Source of the DNA: Pseudomonas cremoris
Lineage (GTDB): Bacteria > Pseudomonadota > Gammaproteobacteria > Pseudomonadales > Pseudomonadaceae
Direction of reading: 5' to 3'
Assembly (NCBI RefSeq): GCF_014230465.1
Contig: NZ_JAAXCY010000001.1
Location: 682,001 to 746,000 of the forward strand
Length of the DNA: 64,000 nt
Below the pieces are notes generated by a model. The model saw nothing but the letters and a program-made list of their open reading frames with translations. It did not search any database and was not told the origin of the DNA. The position numbers and the translations under genes are program-made. Positions 9,301-16,912 of this stretch are shown here, piece by piece; position 1 is the first letter of the stretch, and every line of letters begins with the position of its first letter.

Positions 9301-10376
9301 AAGGTCGGCGTGGCACCGGCGGCCAGATCGGCCTCGATCACCAGCAAACCGTAATTGGGCAGCGGTGTGCCGATGGTCACCGCTGCGCCCGGCACCAAGC
9401 GCGCCAGGCTTGCAGAAACAGTGGCTTCGGTGGGGCCATAGGTGTTGAAAATCTGTCGGCCGGGACGGCTCCAACGCTCCACCAGCGACTCCGGGCACAT
9501 CTCGCCGCCGAGGTTGATCAGGCGCAGGCTGGGCACGTCCTCACTGAACAATGCCAGCAGTGTCGGCACCGCGTGCAATACGCTGATGTGCTGCTGGGCG
9601 AGCATGCGCGGCAGGGCTTCGGGGTCGCCGGTGATGTCCTTGGGACCGATCCACAGGGTGGCGCCCACCAGGTAGGCGATCCAGATTTCCTCAAACGACA
9701 TGTCGAAGGCCACCGAGAAACCTTGGTAAACCCGGTCGCTGGCCTGGATGCCGAGGATCGCGTTTTCACTGCGCAGGAAGTGGCAGATGCTGCCTTGGGA
9801 AATCAGGATGCCCTTGGGTTTGCCGGTGGAGCCGGAGGTGTAGATGACGTAGGCCGGGTCTTCGGGCTGCGCATTGCTGCGGCGCAGCAACGGCGCCGCC
9901 AACGGTGCGAGCAATGCCTCGGCGGCCCAGGCGGTAAGACCCACGGCCTGCAAAGCGGGGGCGTTGCATGCACTGCTCAAGACGCCAACCGCCTGGGCAT
10001 CCTCCATGCAGATCTGCAGGCGCTCCAGCGGTGTGTCCTGGTCCAGCGGCAACCAGGCGGCGCCGGTCTTGGCGATGCCCGCTTGCATGACCAGCAGTTC
10101 CAACCCGCGCGGCATCCACAAGCCGACAATCTGGCCGGGCCCCACGCCCACCTCGATCAAGCGCGAGGCGACGACGTTGGCTTGTCGATCCAGCTCGCCA
10201 TAACTGAGCTGGCGCTCGCCATCGATCAGCGCCACCTGGTGCGGGTCACGACGCACCGTGGCCTCAAGCACATCGGCCAACACCTCGTTACGCAACAATT
10301 CAGGCTGGATGGGACCGTACAACACCTCTGTCGGTCGGGCGATAACGGGGGCTTTCAGCAAGGTCACAGTAGTCAT
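6339..10376 (-). CDS. Pls/PosA-type single-module non-ribosomal peptide synthetase
   Basis: A 1345-residue protein with one adenylation domain (about 20-530: YTSGSTGKPKG, NTYGPTEATVS, YRTGDLAR, K in SGKIDRKAL), one carrier domain with LGGHS (phosphopantetheine Ser576), and a C-terminal half with hydrophobic segments and three tandem hexapeptide/acetyltransferase-like units (roughly 690-850, 930-1090, 1180-1345). There is no condensation or thioesterase domain. This is the architecture of poly-epsilon-lysine synthetase (Pls) and delta-poly-ornithine synthetase (PosA), which are membrane-bound and make homopolymers of basic amino acids. Reading the specificity pocket by eye gives D-M-E-H-I-L-T-V-S-K; the Glu at position 239 fits a basic substrate. 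The product is unknown. Confidence 0.88.
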   Translation of the reverse strand: MTTVTLLKAPVIARPTEVLYGPIQPELLRNEVLADVLEATVRRDPHQVALIDGERQLSYGELDRQANVVASRLIEVGVGPGQIVGLWMPRGLELLVMQAGIAKTGAAWLPLDQDTPLERLQICMEDAQAVGVLSSACNAPALQAVGLTAWAAEALLAPLAAPLLRRSNAQPEDPAYVIYTSGSTGKPKGILISQGSICHFLRSENAILGIQASDRVYQGFSVAFDMSFEEIWIAYLVGATLWIGPKDITGDPEALPRMLAQQHISVLHAVPTLLALFSEDVPSLRLINLGGEMCPESLVERWSRPGRQIFNTYGPTEATVSASLARLVPGAAVTIGTPLPNYGLLVIEADLAAGATPTLLARGQTGELCIIGPGLADGYLGRPDLTREKFLENPWSTGYYDERLYRTGDLARIDADGQVVCLGRADDQVKIRGFRVELGEIEALLAQQPGVGTVAVLLRNDGGIDQLIAYLVPEGGLPVDDLPARLRKALQARLPAYMVPGRFELLDSMPRLTSGKIDRKALKARPLAMDTHGANLESDTPENPAESTLFAALETLFPGQPIRRDADFFVDLGGHSFFAARLASALRADERFAHITVRDIYQQRRVGAIAQVLQATPQPTVQQAAWTPPSALARWRCGVAQAAVMPAMVCLRMSQWLAPFFTYHYLTGSPGDSVVTATAASIGVFLLATVLQFVLAIAGKWLIAGRLKAGVYPLWGMTYFRWWAASRMVESAPVYLLSGSSLYGLWLRALGAKVGREVNIGSLGVRVPDLLQIGDEVSIGNGVSLENARVERGQLYLGRVVIDDNACLGSYTILEGDTVVGRSGHLQGQSALAQGCSVPAERIWSGSPAVDIGAFDPASLPARPVVGRLQLALENLFYGVGILLIATLFFIPVFPTFFLIDWFDEHHILPWLQEQHVSMQLLRYFALALPAAAVLIVVVMLVSAALRWAVLPRLKPGSYPVHSRVYCSKWLVSHIQEASLNVLSGLYATVYAPLWYRLLGARVGRDAEISTAQGVIPDMLTLGDETFIADAVMLGDEQVDGGWMCIQPTVVSHRSFVGNGSYIPDGTTLPENVLIGVHSRAPANAEIASGDTWLGSPPINLPAREQVSGYPDNLTFRPSPWRRLARGAIEGVRIVVPHATVIAVGYTVMMDLMPVAEAQRWGAVLGYLALIGLAYSLGNYLLVAALKWLAIGRYRKRSEAMWTPFVWLSEGITSLYEGMAAPNFMSYLRGTPWLPLAFRGLGCKIGRGVYMDTTDITEFDCVTIGDHSELNAGACPQTHLFEDRVMKIDQVLIGERVYMGPRSAVLYSAEVGDGARLGPLTLVMKGECIPASSSWLGCPAAPARG

Positions 10377-10725
10377 GGCGGCAGTGTTCGCTGTGTGGGG
10401 TCAATCCGGCCAAGTCGCCGATTTGTAATGTTGCGTATCTCGCCGGTATCGCTCTCGATACATTGATAGGCGAACGAGGCCCTTGGGTTCTGGCTTAAAC
10501 GCGACAGATACCCCACGACTTCAACTACGCATCAGGACTATCGCAAAGGCCAGCTGTACGGCGGTTGAACAAATTTGCTCGCCTTGACCGCTCGTCCGGC
10601 GGCACAGCGCACCGCGCGATTACTCCACCTGGGGCTAATGCTGAGACCAGTAACACCACAACTAACCCGCGCCCTACACATGCTAAAAGCTGACGGCATA
10701 AATCCAACAACGGCCAGGTCCGCCC
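10377..10725. promoter_or_regulatory. Divergent promoter region between the NRPS-like gene and an MFS gene
   Basis: A 349-base non-coding interval separates two divergent genes. It must carry both promoters. I see a weak inverted pair GTATC...GATAC at about 10435-10461 upstream of the NRPS-like gene. I see no clear sigma-54 or ECF motif and no RNA gene. Confidence 0.45.
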
Positions 10726-11922
10726 ATGTCCACCGCTGCGATGCTTTCCCGAAAACACTTCGTGTTCTTTTGCCTGGCCAGCTTTCTGTTGTCCTTGTCT
10801 TATGGCTCGACGTTCTTGCTGTCGCTGTTGATCCACCTGCGCGGCGGCAATGAACACGACGCCGGCAGCGTGATTTCCATGGCGATGCTGAGCACCTTTG
10901 TCGCCGTGATGGTGTCCGGTCACCTGGCCGATTGGCTCGGCGCCGCTCGTTCGATTGCAATGCTTGGCCTTCTGCTGGCGGTGGCGTGTCTGGGCTTTGC
11001 GCTGACGCCAGGTTTTGGCCAAGGCTTGATGATGTTTGGCCTGGCCTTGGGGCTGGGTTGGGGCGTGTTCTATACCTTGGGGCCGATCATCGTGGCGATG
11101 CTGGTGGAGCCACAGCATCGGGCCAAGTACTTTGCGTTGCTGTCGGGGAGCATGATGAGTGGCATCGGCGCCGGCCCTTTGCTGGGGCGTGCGGCGAATG
11201 CGCTGGGGCTGCCGTTGACCACCGCGTTCTACATTGCCGCGTGCGCCAGCCTGATTGGGGTCGTGATGTTCTGGCGCTTGGGCGCCCATCTCAAGCAACA
11301 AGGTGCTGTACCGGCGGCGAAAATCTCGTGGGGTGCCGTGCGCCGGGTACTGTCATCCAAAGCGGTGTTCGCGATCATCATGGTCGGCCTGGGCGGCTGC
11401 GTGTTCGGTGGGCTGTCGTCGTTCCAGACCAGCTATGCGGCGGCGCACAACCTGGACTATTCGTTGTTCTTCGCGGGATTCCTGAGCGCCGCAATCACCA
11501 GCCGTTTGCTGATCGCCGGGTTCGTCGTCAAGCGTGATGCCTACAGCGCCGCGTGTGTGCTGTCGGGGCTGATGCTGGTGTCGGTGTTGATGTTTGGCTT
11601 CAGCGTGTCAGGCAGCTTCAGTTACCTGTTGGCGGCAGTCACTCTGGGCGTGGGCTATGGCCTGACGTATTCGGTGATCAACGGGTTGGTGGCCAATGAA
11701 GCACCGGCCGGCACCACGTCCCAGGCGCTGTTGTTGTTCAGCCTGGCGTACTTTGTCGGGGTGTTCGGGTTTCCGTTGCTGGCGGGGCAGATCATTGTGG
11801 AATACGGCCTGCCGACGTTGCTGTTGAGTGTGGTGGCAGTGGCGCTGTTCAACTGGCTGATCACGGTGGCGCGATTGATCTGGCGCCGGGCATCGACACA
11901 CAAAATCTTACAGGTGAGCTAA
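10726..11922 (+). CDS. MFS family transporter
   Basis: A 398-residue major facilitator with about 12 membrane segments. The loop 2-3 motif is GHLADWLGAARS, and a basic cytoplasmic loop around residue 190 separates the two six-helix halves. The substrate is not recognisable. It is transcribed divergently from the NRPS-like gene. A role in export of that product is possible but is inference from position only. Confidence 0.8.
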   Translation: MSTAAMLSRKHFVFFCLASFLLSLSYGSTFLLSLLIHLRGGNEHDAGSVISMAMLSTFVAVMVSGHLADWLGAARSIAMLGLLLAVACLGFALTPGFGQGLMMFGLALGLGWGVFYTLGPIIVAMLVEPQHRAKYFALLSGSMMSGIGAGPLLGRAANALGLPLTTAFYIAACASLIGVVMFWRLGAHLKQQGAVPAAKISWGAVRRVLSSKAVFAIIMVGLGGCVFGGLSSFQTSYAAAHNLDYSLFFAGFLSAAITSRLLIAGFVVKRDAYSAACVLSGLMLVSVLMFGFSVSGSFSYLLAAVTLGVGYGLTYSVINGLVANEAPAGTTSQALLLFSLAYFVGVFGFPLLAGQIIVEYGLPTLLLSVVAVALFNWLITVARLIWRRASTHKILQVS

Positions 11923-12007
11923 GACCGTTCGTCGCCATCAAGGCACGAACGCAAAGTGCGGGCGGACCAATAGAGGGTAAGGACATTAATCCTATGGAGA
12001 TACCCTC

Positions 12008-12334
12008 ATGAAGCATTCCCAGTTTGCTGCCCTCGCCCTCACCGGCCTGCTGTCTGCGGTTTCCCTGAGTAGTGTGGCGGCCACCTCGTCCACCGGTCCG
12101 ACCAACCCCTCCACCAGCGAAACCCAGAAATCCATGGGCACCGGCATGGAAACCAATGGCGGCGCGGTCGACAACAGCAACAGCGCCGACCCGCACACCC
12201 AAGGCCAGGACACCGGTCGCCAGAGCCCGCCAGCGGTCGGCAACGGCAAGATGGGCCCTTCGGTGAATGAACCGAAGATCAATAAAGGCGACGACTCGAA
12301 CCTGCCAGGCGCGCCAAAACAGCCTGCACCTTGA
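12008..12334 (+). CDS. Small secreted low-complexity protein, unknown function
   Basis: A 108-residue protein with a clear signal peptide (MKHSQFAALALTGLLSAVSL, probable cleavage near SSVAA-TSS). The mature region is rich in Ser, Thr, Gly, Asn and Pro with no predicted fold, and the mature chain carries no cysteine. A strong ribosome site (GGAGA) lies upstream of the ATG. I do not recognise the family; it is probably a periplasmic or secreted disordered protein. Codon use looks ordinary for the genome. Confidence 0.7.
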   Translation: MKHSQFAALALTGLLSAVSLSSVAATSSTGPTNPSTSETQKSMGTGMETNGGAVDNSNSADPHTQGQDTGRQSPPAVGNGKMGPSVNEPKINKGDDSNLPGAPKQPAP

Positions 12335-12385
12335 CCTAATCAACGCACCGCCAACACCCCATCATTTCCCAGTGAAGAGGTACGC

Positions 12386-12652
12386 ATGAACGTCGATAGA
12401 AACCTTGAAAAAGAAGTCCTCACCCGCCTGCTGCACGCCCATCCGAATGGCTTGGGCAAGGAGGTGCTGGATAACTACCGCGGCGAAAAAGTGGTGGCCA
12501 GTGTGCTGGCTTTTTTGCAGGACCGCGGATTTATCAAGGATGGGCATGTCACCACCGGCGATGACGGTGAGTACTCGCTGAATTTGCCGATCAAGCTGAC
12601 GGCGTCTGGGGTGGATGAGGCGCGAAAGTTGGAGTCTGAGACAAGCCAGTAG
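12386..12652 (+). CDS. Small hypothetical protein, possible winged-helix
   Basis: An 88-residue cytoplasmic protein. The pattern of NLEKEVLTRLLHAHPNGLG, KVVASVLAFLQDRGFIKDG and ITLTASG-like LPIKLTASGVDEARKL resembles a short winged-helix domain with a C-terminal wing, but no family was recognised. It is 51 bases after the small secreted protein and probably cotranscribed with it. The function is unknown. Confidence 0.65.
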   Translation: MNVDRNLEKEVLTRLLHAHPNGLGKEVLDNYRGEKVVASVLAFLQDRGFIKDGHVTTGDDGEYSLNLPIKLTASGVDEARKLESETSQ

Positions 12653-12670
12653 CCCTCACACTGGTGTAAA

Positions 12671-12698
12671 TGTGGGAGCTGGCTTGCCTGCTCCCACA
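12671..12698. terminator. REP-like hairpin between convergent genes
   Basis: The arms TGTGGGAGC and GCTCCCACA enclose a 10-base loop and are followed by TTTT on the plus strand. It is a degenerate single REP placed between the stops of the 88-residue gene and the PfkB kinase gene, and probably acts as a terminator. Confidence 0.6.
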
Positions 12699-12711
12699 GT
12701 TTTGAGCGAGT

Positions 12712-13617
12712 TTATTCAATGAGTAAGGCGTCGACCTCGGCAGTGCCCGGGGATGTTGCCGGCCCCCAACGCGTCACCGCCAACGCCGCAGCCGCATTCG
12801 CGCGGCGCGCCGCTTGAACCGGCGCAAGTCCCGCAGCCAACCCGGCTACAAACACTCCCGCATGGGCATCGCCCGCGCCATTGCTGTCTACGGCTTTCAC
12901 CTTGAAGCCCGGCACATGGTCAGCATTCACCCAGCAACCTTTCGGGCCATCACGCACCACCAGCAATGCACCCTCTGGCAAATGACGTTTCAACTCGCCC
13001 AGCGCATCCGCCAGCGTACGTGCACCGGTAAACGCCAAGGCTTCCGGACCATTGCTGGTCCAGATATCGATACGCGGCAGCAACGCCACCATCAGTGCCG
13101 ATTCCGGCGCCTTGACCAGCGGCCCCGGGTCGAACACCACGTTGATCTCACGCGGTAACGCCACGACCCAGTCGAGCAGCGCCTGTGCCTTGCCCTCCAG
13201 CAACAGGCTGTAGCCGCTGACATACACGTAGTCGCCAGGCTGCGGCGTCACGCGCGCCAAGTCGTCGGCGCTCAAGTCACCTTCGGCACCGATATGGGAA
13301 ATGAAGGTTCGCTCGGTGGTGGCCTCAGTCAGCGACACGCATAAGCCCGTGTCTTTGTCGGTGCTGGCCGGCTGGGCCATCTCCACGCCCTCGGCTTGCA
13401 TTGCGGCGCGGGCCAGGTCGCCGAAGCGGCCGCTGCCATGACGACCGAGGTACACCACCGGCAAGCCATTGCGCCGCGCCGCTGCCATGACGTTGAAGCC
13501 ACCGCCGGCTTCGAAACTGGCGGATTGCGCCAGCACGTCACCGCCGGTTGCGGGCAAGGTGTCGAGGGCCATGACCAGGTCAACGATGACTTGGCCGGTG
13601 TGCAGCAATCTAGACAT
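12712..13617 (-). CDS. PfkB family carbohydrate/nucleoside kinase
   Basis: A 301-residue ribokinase-superfamily enzyme. It has the N-terminal substrate motif GGGFNVMAAARRNG (about residues 37-50) and the C-terminal ATP/anion-hole motif VDSNGAGDAHAGVFVAGL. In that second motif the family consensus DTxGAGD appears as DSNGAGD, with the catalytic base Asp. It would phosphorylate a sugar or nucleoside. It is the last gene of a four-gene operon with a GntR regulator, an ADP-ribosylglycohydrolase homologue and an NCS1 permease, and overlaps the permease gene by 8 bases. Ribose released by the hydrolase is a candidate substrate (inference). Confidence 0.85.
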   Translation of the reverse strand: MSRLLHTGQVIVDLVMALDTLPATGGDVLAQSASFEAGGGFNVMAAARRNGLPVVYLGRHGSGRFGDLARAAMQAEGVEMAQPASTDKDTGLCVSLTEATTERTFISHIGAEGDLSADDLARVTPQPGDYVYVSGYSLLLEGKAQALLDWVVALPREINVVFDPGPLVKAPESALMVALLPRIDIWTSNGPEALAFTGARTLADALGELKRHLPEGALLVVRDGPKGCWVNADHVPGFKVKAVDSNGAGDAHAGVFVAGLAAGLAPVQAARRANAAAALAVTRWGPATSPGTAEVDALLIE

Positions 13618-15076
13618 TGTGACTCTCTACCAAAGCCGGGCGACGATCAGCTGCGCCACCCAGTACTGCATAAATGCCGCCGGCCACCAAGAAGGTGACG
13701 ATCCAGCCCAGGCCGTTGTGGCCCAACCAAGAGTCGGACAATGGCCCGGCGAACCAAATGTTTTCGGCAGTGGTGCCGATGGTGGTGAAGCTGAAACCCA
13801 GCACAATCGCCACGGCCCAGGCGCCGAATGCACGCCATTCCACACCGCCGCGATACCAGTAGGCACTGCTTGGGCTGACGTCCAGCAGGTCCGTGGGGCT
13901 GTAGTAGTGACGGTGGATCAGGTCGACCACGAAGATGCCGACCCACGCCGTGATCGGCACCGCCAGCAGCGAGATAAAGGTGATGAACGGGCCGTAGAAG
14001 CTGTCGGCGATCAGCATGAAGTAGATGGAGCCGGCGAAGATCGCCACGATGTCGACAATCACCGCATGCACGCGCTTGACCTTGAGACCGAGGGTCAAGG
14101 TGGTGAGGCCGGCGGAGTACACCGACAGGTTGTTGGACAGCAACAGCCCGCCAAACGCGGTGATCAGGTACGGCACCGCCATCCAGGTCGGCAGCATGTC
14201 GCGGATCGCGATGATCGGGTCAGTGGCCGAGGCCAAGTCGTTATTGCCGACCGAGAGCAGGCCACCAAGGGTGATCAACAGTACCAGTGGAATGCCCGCA
14301 CCGAAGGCGGCAGAGGCCACCAGGCGCACGGCCTTGACGCTGCGGTGCTGGTAGCGCGACATGTCGGCACCGGCGTTGGCCCAACCGATACCGGTACCGG
14401 CGGCCATGGTACCGACGCCGATGATCATTGCGCTCAGCGGTGCCGGGGTCGCATTGAATACGGCGCTCCAGTCGATGGTGGCGCAGAGGAAGCCGCCCAC
14501 CAGGATGTTCAAGGCGCCGAACACATAGGTAGCCCACTTCTGAATGACCAGCAATGTCGCATGACCAAGGCCGGAGACCGACAGGGTCAACAGCACGAAA
14601 ATCGCGATGAAGATAAGCGTGAGGATGGGTGCACTTTTCGCCTCGACCGGCGAACCGAACAGGATCGAACACAACGACAGCAACACGAAGGCGGCGGTGG
14701 TGGTGTTGACGGTTTCCCAGCCCAGGCGGGACATCAGCGACACCAGCGTCGGCCCGATATTGCCGCGCACGCCGAAGATGGCGCGGGACAGGGTCAGGCT
14801 CGGCGCGCGGCCACGACGACCGGCAATGGAGATAATGCCCACCACCGCAAACGAACCGGCGGCGCCGAGGATCGCCACGATGACCGCCTGCCAGATGGCC
14901 AGGCCACGAAACGCAACAAGCGTTGCGCCCAGTGGCAAGCCGAGGATGCTGATATTGGCCGCGAACCATACCCAGAACAGTTGCAGCGGGTGGCCGTTGC
15001 ACTCGGCTTCCGGGACCGGCTCGATGCCGCGTGTTTCCAATTGCCCGGCGCCTTGGCCGGAAGAGGTGCTGCTCAT
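13610..15076 (-). CDS. NCS1 family permease (purine/cytosine permease type)
   Basis: A 488-residue, about 12-helix transporter of the nucleobase:cation symporter-1 family. The N-terminal region (ESHNV is the C-terminus; QLFWVWFAANISILGLPLGA lies near residue 30), GRRGRAPSLTLSRAIFGVRGN and WANAGADMSRY are typical of Transp_cyt_pur members. It is expected to import a nucleobase, nucleoside or related compound. It sits between the ADP-ribosylglycohydrolase-family gene (54-base gap) and the PfkB kinase (8-base overlap), so all act in one pathway. Confidence 0.87.
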   Translation of the reverse strand: MSSTSSGQGAGQLETRGIEPVPEAECNGHPLQLFWVWFAANISILGLPLGATLVAFRGLAIWQAVIVAILGAAGSFAVVGIISIAGRRGRAPSLTLSRAIFGVRGNIGPTLVSLMSRLGWETVNTTTAAFVLLSLCSILFGSPVEAKSAPILTLIFIAIFVLLTLSVSGLGHATLLVIQKWATYVFGALNILVGGFLCATIDWSAVFNATPAPLSAMIIGVGTMAAGTGIGWANAGADMSRYQHRSVKAVRLVASAAFGAGIPLVLLITLGGLLSVGNNDLASATDPIIAIRDMLPTWMAVPYLITAFGGLLLSNNLSVYSAGLTTLTLGLKVKRVHAVIVDIVAIFAGSIYFMLIADSFYGPFITFISLLAVPITAWVGIFVVDLIHRHYYSPTDLLDVSPSSAYWYRGGVEWRAFGAWAVAIVLGFSFTTIGTTAENIWFAGPLSDSWLGHNGLGWIVTFLVAGGIYAVLGGAADRRPALVESHNV

Positions 15077-15130
15077 GAGGGGTGCTCCTGATGCCTGTAT
15101 TGTTGTGGTTGTGGCAACTATCTGTGGTGT

Positions 15131-16132
15131 TTAGCGCAACGCGAGCAAACCGTTGACCAACGGCTGCAAATCCAAACCATTGACGGCCTTGACCTGTTCG
15201 ATCATCGCCTCCGGCCAGCACTGCATCCCAAGACACGCCCCCAACATCGCGCCGAGAATCGCGGCGATGGTGTCGGTGTCGCCACCCAGGCTGGCGGCCA
15301 GGCACAGGGCCTCGAATGCATTCATGTCACCCACGGCCACTTGCTGGGCCAGGGCAAACGACACCACCACCGACTCCTGGGACGCCACGGAGGTGCCGAT
15401 CAATTCGTATAACAGGTCGGCGAACAGCGCCTTGTCTGCGCTGCCCACGCTCAAGGTGCGCGCCCAACTGATACGGGTGGAAATACGCCCGCCCGCGATC
15501 CAATGGCCATGGCCTTCAGCCTGCTGGGCGATCTGGGTGCCGATGTTCAACGCTTCACCGAGGTCCGCACCGTTGATGCCCGCCGAGACCACCGCCGCTA
15601 CCGCCGCCGCGCTGGAGATGCCTAACGTGGTGTTATGGGTCACCTGGCACGCCTGGATCACCGCCTGGATAAACTGCGCAGGGTCGCTGACATCGGCGGC
15701 AATCCCCACGGGCGTGATGCGCATGGCCGCGCCGTTGGTGGTGCCGTAGCGACCAGACTCTTCCGGGGTGTGCCCGGCGAGGATCATGTCGATCGCGCGC
15801 TTGGTCGAAGGACCCAGCAAGTCTTGGGAGCCCTTGGCACGCATCACTGCTTCCCAGTCGATCAGGCGCTGGGCGAGCACGGTGGGTTCGATGCTGCCTT
15901 GACCTTCGACCAGCAACTCACCGACCAGGATCGCCTGCTCGGTGTCATCGGTGATGGAACCGGCTGGCATGTTCGGGGCGATGGGCTGGTGCGCATCGGC
16001 ATCTTCCAACGCAGTGATCGCACCGAAGCGCGCGCGTACTTGCTCACGACTAAGTGACTGGGTGGGCATGCCCAGGGCATCGCCCAACGCCAAGCCGTAG
16101 AAGGCGCCGAGGGCGCGAGTGTGCGAGGTCAT
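15131..16132 (-). CDS. ADP-ribosylglycohydrolase family protein
   Basis: A 333-residue member of the ADP_ribosyl_GH family (DraG/ARH fold). The magnesium-binding motifs are visible: GLALGDALGMPTQ near residue 14, SITDDTEQ near 58 and GGDTDTIAAILGAMLGA near 283. Characterised members remove ADP-ribose from proteins or small acceptors. Here the operon context (permease plus sugar kinase) points instead to cleavage of an N-ribosyl bond in an imported metabolite; that is inference. The ATG overlaps the gntR stop as ATGA. Confidence 0.85.
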   Translation of the reverse strand: MTSHTRALGAFYGLALGDALGMPTQSLSREQVRARFGAITALEDADAHQPIAPNMPAGSITDDTEQAILVGELLVEGQGSIEPTVLAQRLIDWEAVMRAKGSQDLLGPSTKRAIDMILAGHTPEESGRYGTTNGAAMRITPVGIAADVSDPAQFIQAVIQACQVTHNTTLGISSAAAVAAVVSAGINGADLGEALNIGTQIAQQAEGHGHWIAGGRISTRISWARTLSVGSADKALFADLLYELIGTSVASQESVVVSFALAQQVAVGDMNAFEALCLAASLGGDTDTIAAILGAMLGACLGMQCWPEAMIEQVKAVNGLDLQPLVNGLLALR

Positions 16133-16842
16133 TTCGAGTTTCCAAACTGGAGGTGCAGGCGAAAGTGCAGAGGGTCGAGCAGGCTTTCGACGTGTTCCAT
16201 GAACCGTTCGCGCCGGTCGTAGGTCGTGCGTGACGCCTTGAGGAACACCGTGCCCGTCGGACGACCGAGCAGTTCGGCGTCTTCATCGTTGAGTGGTTCG
16301 GCGCCGATCCACTGATCACCTTCGGCGCCGACGTAACCGTAGGCTGCCAGGGTGATGGTCAGGGAATTATCGATCAGGCCGACCTGCGGCAGGCTTTCCA
16401 GGCCACCTGAAGCGGGCATGAGCGAACGCTCAAGAGACACAGCGATGCCATCCGGCGTGCGCCGGCGGCGGTCGAGGGCGATAAATTGGTCGCTGCCGAA
16501 ACGGCTGAGCAGGTCCGGGCGGGTTACCGCCTCCAGGCGCAGGATATCGGTGTTCACCGAGGCGCCCGTATCGGCCAGGGCTTGCGCCCAGCCGCTGCGT
16601 TGGTCGAGCACCATGCCGTCAAAGGTGACAATGGAGCCGACGCCGCTTTGGGTGGCGATGTAATTGCGCCGCTTGAGTTCGGCCAGGGCTTCGCGCAGGG
16701 TGCCGCGGCTGACTGCAAACTCTTCGGCCAACTGATGCTCGCCGGGCAAGAGGAAACCGTCGACCATCACCCCGCCCTCGATACGGCGGATCAGTTCGTC
16801 GACGACGCGTTTTTTCTTATCAAATCGGACATGTCTAATCAT
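16129..16842 (-). CDS. GntR family (HutC/UTRA type) transcriptional regulator
   Basis: A 237-residue regulator. The N-terminal winged helix contains LAEEFAVSRGTLREALAELKRRNYI (about residues 38-62). A UTRA ligand domain follows from about residue 90 with the IALDRRRRTPDG and FLKASRTTYDRRERFMEH strands. It is the first gene of the operon and so is probably an autoregulating repressor responding to the transported substrate or its product. The ATG at 16842 was chosen; a TTG two codons upstream is possible. No good ribosome site is visible. Confidence 0.87.
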   Translation of the reverse strand: MIRHVRFDKKKRVVDELIRRIEGGVMVDGFLLPGEHQLAEEFAVSRGTLREALAELKRRNYIATQSGVGSIVTFDGMVLDQRSGWAQALADTGASVNTDILRLEAVTRPDLLSRFGSDQFIALDRRRRTPDGIAVSLERSLMPASGGLESLPQVGLIDNSLTITLAAYGYVGAEGDQWIGAEPLNDEDAELLGRPTGTVFLKASRTTYDRRERFMEHVESLLDPLHFRLHLQFGNSK

Positions 16843-16844
16843 GT
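16829..16844. promoter_or_regulatory. Inverted repeat overlapping the gntR start, candidate operator
   Basis: ACATG-N6-CATGT is a perfect inverted repeat that includes the gntR start codon region. Its position would allow the GntR protein to block its own transcription or translation initiation. The assignment is by position only. Confidence 0.4.
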
Positions 16845-16912
16845 ACAAATTGATAACCGAAAGCCCCGCTGTGCAGCAAGCGAATTATTTCAGAGGAATG
16901 AAAAAACCGGCC

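Noticed and set aside
8652..10466. 604-codon open frame antisense to the NRPS-like gene
   Set aside because: Overlaps the adenylation domain on the opposite strand, His/Gln/Ala-rich, no recognisable motif.
13469..15091. 540-codon plus-strand frame over the NCS1 permease
   Set aside because: Shadow of the permease gene; composition is His/Asp/Arg-rich with no domain.
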